Of a stretch of DNA of 64,000 nt, positions 56,614 through 64,000 are shown in pieces; the first letter of the stretch is position 1, and every line of letters starts with the position of its first letter. Under the pieces are notes generated by a model that was not told the origin of the DNA, did not search any database, and was given only the letters and a program-made list of their open reading frames with translations. Both the position numbers and the translations under genes were made by a program. The DNA comes from Yarrowia lipolytica (Eukaryota > Ascomycota > Dipodascomycetes > Dipodascales): assembly GCF_001761485.1 (NCBI RefSeq), contig NC_090775.1, positions 992,001 through 1,056,000 of the forward strand. Direction: 5' to 3'.

Positions 56614-59600
56614 GTTGGTCCTATCAAGGTTCAATATCCATCGTGCAGAAGCTTGGCAGGCTTAGCCTCCCTTGTGTTTCCCCCTTGTGCCTATCAGCGC
56701 ACGGCACAGGTGGTGGTACAACATTGGGGCTGATTCGTGCCTGTGCCGTGTATAAGGCGAGGATCGAAGCCGTATGTACAACCGGAACCTTCACTATGCA
56801 CCAATCCTGATAACGAAGCCCATTGTTCCGTGGGTGCAAAACGAAGAACTCATCTTCTGTAGAGGAGATCTTGTCAGTTGGTTGAACAAGCTGGGCTGCT
56901 TTTCTTTTGGAGTTGGTTTTCTATAGACCGATAGAAAAGTATTCTTCAACAATTGGACTACTTAGAGGAGTCCTTTGACGACCTCCCTGTGTCCTCTATC
57001 TCTGAGATCTTCGCTCGAGTAACTCTAATGCGTCTGGCTATCTCAACTGAGTCGGTCACCTCCACAGGAGCAGAATTGGATGGATAAGTATGATATTTTG
57101 GATAGTTGTTGACACTCACTTTATTCGGTCAGATTTGAACTCTGTGAAGCTCCAGCTCCGATATTGGTCGAATTAGACACTATCTCCTGATGTACTCCTC
57201 ACGGATTGGACAAATCTAAAACAAAATGAAAGAAGTGATATCTCGAGATGATGGAGACACAGAGTTAAGCTGGAAAATCCTAACCAAGAGAAATTGAGCT
57301 TTTGCAACTTCGGGGGACATTATGTTTTCCCTAGAGCCGTCTCTGTAGTATCAACAGTATATGAAAGGGCATTTGTTAGTAGGACGTGGTGTCAAAAGTC
57401 GACTACAGAATCTAAGCAATAGCACTTGATTTATCATTGCACGAAAGCTCATTTGATCTAAATTCTCTCATCTCAGATATATAACGGGGTCCCTGAAACA
57501 TTCCGAATACTGTACACCCTTGTTAATGCCTGTCTGAATCACTAATAACGCATGAATCTAAATATTTATCTTGCTACTTATAGCTTGACGATTGGGCTTC
57601 CACTCAGCCATTCCAGAAATGTCGCCAGTGGCCTCCACAATATTACAGTACCGTGTAATCGTCGGTGTGCTTTGCGTTGGAAATGTGAATTTGCGATAGA
57701 AGAGGTCAATTAAGTCAAGTTACATCCTTTTCATCCTTGTAGCTGATGGTCGTGGTGTAGCACTTTCCGTTCTTCTCCTGAGAAAAGCTTTCCTCAGAGA
57801 GAGATTCATGTCAATATTGGTGTATCCAAACTGGAAGGTGACGACGGGCTTCTCTCTACACTTCTACCAGTTACACAGGCTGTTGTCTTTGGTTTTACCG
57901 GCAGTTGGGACTCTCTTCAGAAGAGTACTTCGAGACCATTTCAGGGCGTTTCTATACCAAAACTACAACCGCGAGACACTTCCGTCTTTCCTGTAACCAA
58001 TCCATAACCCACCAAGTTGAGATGCAGATATAGGGTGCTGCTGGGACTGTCTAGAACTGCTCAAATTCCGTAGGAAAGTTGTAATGGAAGGTCAGGATAA
58101 ATGGAAGAGAGTGCTGATAATTTTTGTCCTTCATAATCGTCTATCGAGGTGCATGTGTCTTTTGTAGACTCATGACGATGTCTATCGACCATCAGTTTTC
58201 TTGAATCAGTATCACGCTCGTACCTGCATCAACAAGGAGAGTTATCCAAGTGAATATAGCACTACAGAGAATTCGTGTGTGGAAAAGAGCCGTAAATTTC
58301 TTTTTTATAGTCAGTACTTCAGAAGACTCTTGCCAATACTCCTTGGTCTATGGCAAGAGATCCATCCATGAGCTTACAGTAATGTGGACATCGGGGGCGA
58401 TGAAGAGTGATTTGTAGAGAAAAGGTTTGTGACGAGTGAGAAATTGTAAAGTATTTTCTCACTTTTCTCAATTTCACAACCACCCCTGGACCCTTCTCTA
58501 GCACAGCCTCAGTCGTTGTCCCCTTATGGTGCGCATCTCTGCTACTTACTTTTATCGATGTACTGGTACCTACTGTAGATCAAAGAACGCCTGAATAGCT
58601 GTGCAGAAAATACCGGTAGTTGGCACGGTAGCGAGTGCTCTTTGATGGATTTTAGATGGTTTTACAATGTGTTTAGTTAGTTTGGCAACTGTTTCAATTG
58701 ATCTTACTCGCCTACATTTTTGTCGTAGCACTATTAATTAACCTCCAAACTGTATAATGCTCGGACATCACCAAGGAGCACCCGTTTGTACCTGTCATGG
58801 ACCGTACCCCATGTACTACGAGGCATAGATTTTGTACTACCAGTCGAATCAACGGATAATATTGAGCCGATTCGTCATCTGTTGTTACTCCTTGTCAATG
58901 ATTTAGTCAGAAACATCACGTTCATTACGAACCTAGATTATGGTAGAGGGACAAGGCTCACTGGTATGCAAGTGCGAGTACAACTCCACAAGTGGCATCA
59001 GTCTTGTGACCGATATGGCCATAGTCAGCCTACAAGTACAAGTACTTGTATTTCCTGTTCATCCAAACTCCTATTCCACCTCTCCTTGCACCCCCACCCC
59101 AGAGAAATCGACAACCCATATGCACTTCCCAATCAGCTCCCATAACCACCACGGTCTTTCAGATCGAATCCTCAAAACACAGGCGAAAAATTATCGCCGA
59201 AGGAATCATCAAAAAACTCAACATCCTCACAGGAATGCACATACCTCGGATCTAGTTTTTGACAATCTGGACCAGTGAAACCCTCAGTATAAAATCATCT
59301 CCCACCTCCCTAAGCGAGCTCGAACAGCTGAGATGCATTCTACTGTGAGAGTGAGTAGGTAGTGTGTCCATCCGAGCTTTTTTAGGGCGATACAATTATT
59401 ATTATTATTGTTAGCCCACGTGAGAGCACGTGTGACATTCCACGTGACTCGAAGTAGGATACTTGTTTATCATCCCGTGATCAGAAAAACATATATCTGG
59501 TAAAGGGTGGGCATGTACTCGTACACGCTCGGGATACACATGACAACCACTAGACTTAATCACACGACTAAGTCCTACCAGACAGATGACCTCCGTAACC

Positions 59601-59816
59601 ATGACAACCATATTCCAATTTAAAGTTTAACTTTCGCCACGACACGAAATTCGACGCCAACTTTAAAACCGTGTCTGTTTTTCCGACATAAAAAGAAGAC
59701 GAAAATAGAGGGCAAATATTCCATATTTTTTTGCATTACCATGATATCATTAGTCTAGATAAATATTAAATAAATGAGGAAGGGTCCGAGCGGGATTACT
59801 CAGAAACGAAGCGAAA
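56614..59816. other. 3.2-kb intergenic region
   Basis: No intact gene is seen. The minus strand at about 57550-58280 carries a broken protein-like stretch. TACAAG hexamers recur near 59030-59050, an (ATT)n run lies near 59395-59412, and three CACGTG hexamers cluster at about 59417-59452. Confidence 0.45.
57550..58280 (-). pseudogene. Broken coding stretch, possibly aspartyl-protease-like
   Basis: Consecutive minus-strand segments read as protein, including ITLLVDAGTSVILIQEN, PVVTFQFGYTNIDM, NGKCYTTTISYKDEKDV and CNIVEATGDISGMAEWKP. The D-A-G-T-S motif with hydrophobic neighbours, then a VTFQFG-type strand and a lone Cys, follow the order of the C-terminal lobe of yapsin-like aspartyl proteases. 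The first catalytic motif is not seen. The frame changes several times, so no working product is expected. The family link is weak. Confidence 0.25.
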
Positions 59817-61025
59817 TTACCAAAAGTGCATCTGTCTAGATTGAGAGCCAGGTGGGGTGTCAAAAGAGGGGAATTGAAGAGAAGAGAAGGATTGGAGCGG
59901 CGGCATTTGCGAGGTGGGCGTCGTGTGATAGTGGTTTTGCGACTGCCCGTGGGATGCCAACGGGGTGGGTGGCGGCTGCTGCTCGGTGGGGATAATGAAA
60001 GGGTTGTATTTCGGAGGGATTTGGTCAGGTCTGTAACCGGACGCAGTCCACGACTGGAAGAAGGCAGTTATGGCCAGAGAAAAGGCTTCGTCGGGCGCCC
60101 GTTGTTGGTGGTGATGCTGCTGAATGTGTTGCTGGTGGCCCTGGTGTTGGTGCAGAGAGTCTATGCTCATGGGCATTGGGGTCGGTTTTGTCATGGGCCG
60201 TTTGGGGGTGTTTGCAGACAGCTCCTGCAGAGGTGGTCGTTTGAAGGTGCTCTTTGGAGTGAGTCCTGTAGAAATGTGTTGAGGTCCCTGCTGCTGTTGC
60301 TGCTGCTGCTGAAGAGGCTGGATCTTTCGTTTGGGCGTCTCGTCCTCGGCCTCATCCTCCGTCTGGTCTGAATCAATGTCCGCCAGTGTCGTGTCCATGC
60401 CCAAGTCCACAAACGAGTTGCCCATGGTGTCGTAGTACGAGTCTGTCTGGCCGTTAGGCATGTTAGAGCTCTGCGGGTCCTCGGCCATGCGCCGTCGCAT
60501 ATCCTCCAGCGTGTAGTCCTCCAGCGGCATTGCCTGCTTGACGAGCTTGTCGGTGATTTTCTTCTTGCCGTCCTGCTCGAGCTGAACTCGGGCCTCGTGT
60601 GTCAGCTGATCGAGAATCTGCCGGTTTGTCTTGCCGCCGTTGATGGCAAACATAATCTGGACGCTTTTTCGCACCTGGAAGTCCTGGTAGTTTTTCTGCC
60701 ATGCGTCGTTCACCTCGAAAATGAGCCGCCAGTGCTGGGTGTTTTTGTACTGCACAATCTTGCCTCGAAAGGGACACCCCATTCGTCGGCCTGTGGCCTT
60801 GACGATAAATGAGCCGCCGCAGTTGCACTGGAAATCGACCCGGAAAACGTCCTTGTACACACCGTGGACTTTTCTGTATGTGGAGCGCAGCTGGATGATG
60901 TGATGGCCCTCATGGGTCCGGTAGGCCTTGATGTACTTGAGAGCCAGGTCCAGCGAGTCGAAGAGCTGGGCGCCAGGCGTGTACGCCCGGTACTCCTTGA
61001 TGTAGTCAATGTCTGCTTGCGACAT
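59817..61025 (-). CDS. FAR1/WRKY-GCM1-type DNA-binding protein, Gln-rich
   Basis: The 402-aa protein has an N-terminal domain (about residues 20-145) resembling FAR1/WRKY-GCM1 zinc-finger domains of fungal regulators such as Rbf1 and Aft1, a fold shared with MULE transposases. It shows LFDSLDLALKYIKAY, RVDFQCNCGGSFIV (Cys67, Cys69), GCPFRGKIV (Cys84) and HWRLIFEVND (His98), then NGGKTNRQILDQLTHEARV. The usual closing His-x-His is not present. The rest is disordered: an acidic patch, a polyglutamine run, proline- and His/Gln-rich stretches and a C-terminal MHFW. This is typical of a transcription factor with an activation region. I start at the ATG at 61025; the longer upstream frame begins only with a TTG. 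The target genes are unknown. Confidence 0.7.
   Translation of the reverse strand: MSQADIDYIKEYRAYTPGAQLFDSLDLALKYIKAYRTHEGHHIIQLRSTYRKVHGVYKDVFRVDFQCNCGGSFIVKATGRRMGCPFRGKIVQYKNTQHWRLIFEVNDAWQKNYQDFQVRKSVQIMFAINGGKTNRQILDQLTHEARVQLEQDGKKKITDKLVKQAMPLEDYTLEDMRRRMAEDPQSSNMPNGQTDSYYDTMGNSFVDLGMDTTLADIDSDQTEDEAEDETPKRKIQPLQQQQQQQQGPQHISTGLTPKSTFKRPPLQELSANTPKRPMTKPTPMPMSIDSLHQHQGHQQHIQQHHHQQRAPDEAFSLAITAFFQSWTASGYRPDQIPPKYNPFIIPTEQQPPPTPLASHGQSQNHYHTTPTSQMPPLQSFSSLQFPSFDTPPGSQSRQMHFW
60288..60311 (-). repeat. Polyglutamine codon run (8 codons)
   Basis: Seven CAG codons and one CAA on the minus strand encode eight consecutive glutamines in the FAR1-type protein. Confidence 0.9.
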
Positions 61026-61771
61026 CGACGATGAGTTGGTTTTCGAAATAAAAAGTGTTTGGGTCGCTTGGTATAGTCTGGAGTGCGGTACAAGAGGTGT
61101 TTGTATCAAGCTAAACAAACACACGCGTCATAGAGTTCAGAGGCTATTTTCAGGGGTCGGACAATCAGTCAAGGTGTATGTTTGAGAGCAACTATTGAGA
61201 GTATGAAAGTACATTTATAGTCACCTGGGGATCCGGAAGTTGTGGTCAAATTACCAGACCAATTCCTCCTCTGCTCCTCCCACAATTTCAATTGTTTTGA
61301 TTCGACACACTGGAATGCAGACCCCCCAGAAACTCTAATTGCGAAGACCGACCTTCCCAATGGGGCTTCGTTCCAAACGGCCTGGCCTGGAATGAATCCT
61401 ATTTAGGAGGTAAACAAGAGGTGGGGAGAGCCGGTCTAAGGGGGGCCGGGTCGGGGGGCAGGGTGGGGGGTCACGTGGGTGGGATTAGGTAAGCAAACCG
61501 GAGACCCAGAAGCACATGGCCGTGTTTGAATTATGAAATGCCTTATTTTTCGGCAAATAATATCACCGCCAAAATTATCGGCTTTGTGAGGTCCCGTCCT
61601 GCAGGTGGGATGTTTTCGGACCTAATTCTGGGGTGAAGATCGTCAGTGTAAACAGCAAGAAGATACGGCGCTAGGTGGTTGGAATAAAAGACGGTGTCTA
61701 TTGGATCATTAGCGGTTGTGTTACCCCTGGCCGAGATGACAAAAAAGAGGTATTTGGTCAGACAAAAAATA
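61026..61771. other. Upstream region of the FAR1-type gene
   Basis: Gene-free interval holding the G-rich tract at 61440-61483 (listed separately) and an overlapping CACGTG. Immediately beside the tRNA-Asn gene is an A6 run (61764-61769) that is T6 on the minus strand and serves as its Pol III stop. Confidence 0.5.
61440..61483 (+). other. G-quadruplex-type G-rich tract
   Basis: Seven G runs of three to six bases are separated by loops of one to six bases, for example GGGGGGCCGGGTCGGGGGG. This is well above the usual four-run G4 pattern. It lies about 415 bp upstream of the FAR1-type gene, whose coding strand is C-rich there. Confidence 0.7.
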
Positions 61772-61861
61772 CGACCGAGGAGAGGGTCGAACTCTCGATC
61801 TTACGATGACTAGATAGATGTTCTAACAGTCGTACGCCTTAACCAACTTGGCCACTCAGTC
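61772..61861 (-). tRNA. tRNA-Asn (GTT), with a 16-nt intron
   Basis: The minus strand folds as a tRNA. Acceptor GACTGAG pairs with CTCGGTC, the D arm is followed by the anticodon stem TACGA/TCGTA, and the T loop is GTTCGACCC. The anticodon GTT is at 61825-61827. A 16-nt intron (61808-61823) follows base 37, the canonical site. The exons closely match yeast tRNA-Asn, with discriminator G. T6 follows the gene. Confidence 0.95.
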
Positions 61862-62462
61862 TGATCTATGTTTCAAGGAAAACGTGGCTTGTGCTATCCG
61901 AACTATGTCCAAAATTTCGGCGAAAACTCCATGCCCGACTTCAGATCCCACATATCCCTAGAACACAAAAAAGGAGTTCTAATTGAATATTGCGTTTTTA
62001 AAGACTTGTTTTAACTATAGTGTACCCGAGGATCAGGTATCCCTGTTGGTGAGGTCTCACTATTCACGGTGATGGTGATCATCAATACGTAGAATTGATA
62101 GTGAGAGAGGTGAGAGAGAGGTGCACACGGGAGGTAATATATAAGTTTCAAATGCTAATATAAACAACGTGCTTCAACTTCTCTTTATTATTGTTGCCTT
62201 TCACTTGAGTTCTTGTAGATAGCGATACTAAAAAGATAATAGTTCACTTTTTGTTAAGGACATTACCTCACGACAAACCCAATTAGAACGATGATAAGTG
62301 AAAGAAGTAGTGTACACAACTTGCCTATAGATTATGTCTTATAATGACAAAGATAATACATTTATTCCACCCTTCCTTATCATCTCTACTATTTCAGGTC
62401 TTTCGCAGCCTATTTATCCGTCTTTCAATTAGTTAAACCTTTAGTTGAGAGATGCACCAGCT

Positions 62463-62878
62463 ATGCACCCGATTATCGACGGTGATAATTACTTAATCTC
62501 TACGATATTACAACAGCAACAAAAGCCATACCACTTATTCAATAGAAATGGGGCGGAATACGATGGCTATTAAGTCCAGCATTGTACAACGATACCAAAG
62601 GAGATGGTATTTGGATTGCTTCAGAACTTCCGTTGGGCGCAAACCACCATCGGTTTTTAGAGGGTTCAAAACGAAAGACATGTCCTGCGAACAATGTTCT
62701 TCCTTATTATCACAGGATCTCAGGTCTTTACGTACAGGTAGTTTCTATTGAAGTTGTTATATTTGGTATATATAGCGAGACTCCTCATGCCCTCTTGTCT
62801 GTAACAACAGCAATTAGACATGTTCCCTCTAGTCGATATCCTGCATCCAGGTGGATGTATTGTATTCAGATACCATGA
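62463..62878 (+). pseudogene. Short decayed coding stretch of unknown family
   Basis: From an ATG at 62463 a 36-codon frame reads MHPIIDGDNYLISTILQQQQ and ends NRNGAEYDGY. Directly after it another frame continues with ALYNDTKGDGIWIASELPLG and runs to 62878. Both look like protein by composition, yet they are in different frames and no splice sites join them. No family is recognised. Confidence 0.25.
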
Positions 62879-63012
62879 TCATGGTAATGAGGCAGGCAGA
62901 CTGAACTTGAGCACGCACAGAGACAGGATCAGAATTGCAAAGTCGGACTCTTTGTTGATATCCGACGCCGCCTTGCATCTGTCAACGCAGGATTGCACAT
63001 CAGCTTCATCGG

Positions 63013-63267
63013 TTATGGCCAAATCTGTCGGAAAACGCTTCCCCCGACATTGAGAACGAGCATGGCGACGCCGATACTGACAATGTTTGCTGCTGCAGAA
63101 ATGATGGTGGAGACGTCTCCGACATGCTGCGATTTGGCCAGCAGTCCAAGAGCCAGGGTGACTGTCTGGTGACTCAGTGCCACGGCCAGACAGTGACCAA
63201 TGGTTGTTCGGCGGTCCACTCCGTCACCAATGTCGCATGTCAGCACGAGTAGGATGATCGCGATCAT
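63013..63267 (-). CDS. Possible small two-helix membrane protein
   Basis: An 84-codon frame from ATG (63267) encodes two hydrophobic segments (MIAIILLVLTC and ISAAANIVSIGVAMLVLNVG) around a polar centre. Codon choice is similar to that of the real genes here (many CTG, GTC and GCC codons). There is no recognised family, and the frame could be accidental or the remnant of a longer gene. Confidence 0.25.
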   Translation of the reverse strand: MIAIILLVLTCDIGDGVDRRTTIGHCLAVALSHQTVTLALGLLAKSQHVGDVSTIISAAANIVSIGVAMLVLNVGGSVFRQIWP

Positions 63268-64000
63268 ATCAGATAGCCCGGGTGGTCAGAGGTGGGGGAG
63301 ATCACAAGTGATGGTGTGGGTAATACGAGACTGTAGGTAGCTGGTACTTGGCGTCGTATCAAGAGGCAACTGTATCAGTAAGTGTGCCGGGAGACTTGTG
63401 CCAGTACTTGTAAAAATGAACCGATGATGGAGAGATGAACCAACCGGAACACTCTAACCATGTTCGCCACCAAGACAGTTAAACATGAGACACATGTGGG
63501 GCAGACAGCATACCGTGCATGAGATGACAGGGGTGCAATGGTATGATATTGTAGTGGGGTGGGGTGGAGTGAGCTCAAACAAAAGAAATAAAAGGAGCAA
63601 ACCAATGAATGTATCGCTGTTATCTGCTATAAGGACGGCAAGTTGTTTACACGGGCGCAACAGGGGTTTTGGTGGCAACTTCACGAGTCAACTGTAAGGT
63701 TTCGGCGACTAAAAAAAAAGAAAAGAAAAAAAAGAAGATTGCAGCACCCAGGATTCTCGGTATGCGTCTCCCACTACAAAATACTAAACTAGGCTTCTCT
63801 GGTGCTTGGACTATGGCTGATCGGGACGGGAAGCCGTATTTTCACCAGGATATGGCCGCAACCATTACTACTTAAAAAGCATTAGAGCAATATACTGAGC
63901 CGAGGAGATCACGTGACCTTTTTAGAATTAAATAAAAACATGAGAATAAAAAAACAACCAAATTCAAAACCTGGCTTTAAGGTGCTTTTTGAAGACATTG

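Larger units (their letters stand above)
61862..64000. other. Right-hand intergenic region
   Basis: No confident gene to the window end. A broken protein-like stretch lies at 62463-62878 (plus strand) and a small hydrophobic open frame at 63013-63267 (minus strand); both are listed separately. A-rich low-complexity sequence occurs at about 63710-63737. Confidence 0.45.

Noticed and set aside
1-64000. CRISPR arrays, rRNA genes, bacterial operons
   Set aside because: None seen; the sequence is eukaryotic throughout.

Overview
The window is a gene-dense stretch of yeast nuclear DNA, and everything points to Yarrowia lipolytica or a very close relative. The genes are fungal and mostly uninterrupted. 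The introns I can place lie at the extreme 5' ends of genes, begin GTGAGT and end with a branch site fused to the acceptor (CTAAC followed by 1-5 bases and AG), which is the Yarrowia style. Short (TACTTG)n runs recur, and one intergenic stretch carries 2.5 copies of the 10-bp repeat GGGTTAGTCA, the telomere unit known from this species. The species is inferred from these signs and from family resemblance; no database was searched.

Layout. 1-7.6 kb: an ELO-type fatty acid elongase and an MFS sugar porter whose leader has two sets of splice signals. 7.6-21.7 kb: the three-exon VPS13 lipid-transfer giant (3212 aa), convergent with mitochondrial methionyl-tRNA formyltransferase, then SUMO with a 5'UTR intron, divergent from a Fen2-type pantothenate permease. 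23-29 kb: a PSP1-domain protein, a spliced coiled-coil protein of unknown function and a DHA2 drug/H+ antiporter. 29.3-31.8 kb: tRNA-Trp (intron), an aldo-keto reductase and tRNA-Val. 33.4-42.2 kb: a MUP-like amino-acid permease, a ferric reductase and a DHA1 antiporter. 46.5-54.1 kb: the TOR kinase, with a 50-nt first exon and a 597-bp intron (2316 aa). 54.8-61.9 kb: an AAAP amino-acid transporter, a glutamine-rich FAR1/WRKY-GCM1-type DNA-binding protein and tRNA-Asn (intron).

As a set, six of the sixteen confident protein genes are membrane transporters (sugar, pantothenate, drugs, amino acids) and a seventh is a plasma-membrane reductase. They sit beside TOR, the central nutrient sensor. 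I read this as ordinary yeast gene scatter, not an operon-like system.

The long gaps (about 2.3, 1.6, 2.7, 4.3, 3.2 and 2.1 kb) hold no convincing intact genes. Several contain protein-like but broken stretches that look like gene fossils (about 32.2-32.95, 45.86-46.18, 57.55-58.28 and 62.46-62.88 kb). I found no intact or recognisable transposon, LTR element, rRNA or CRISPR array. No clearly new biological system is visible. The best leads are the interstitial telomere-like repeat inside a gene fossil, the alternative leader of the sugar porter, and the DNA-binding protein whose zinc site appears incomplete.
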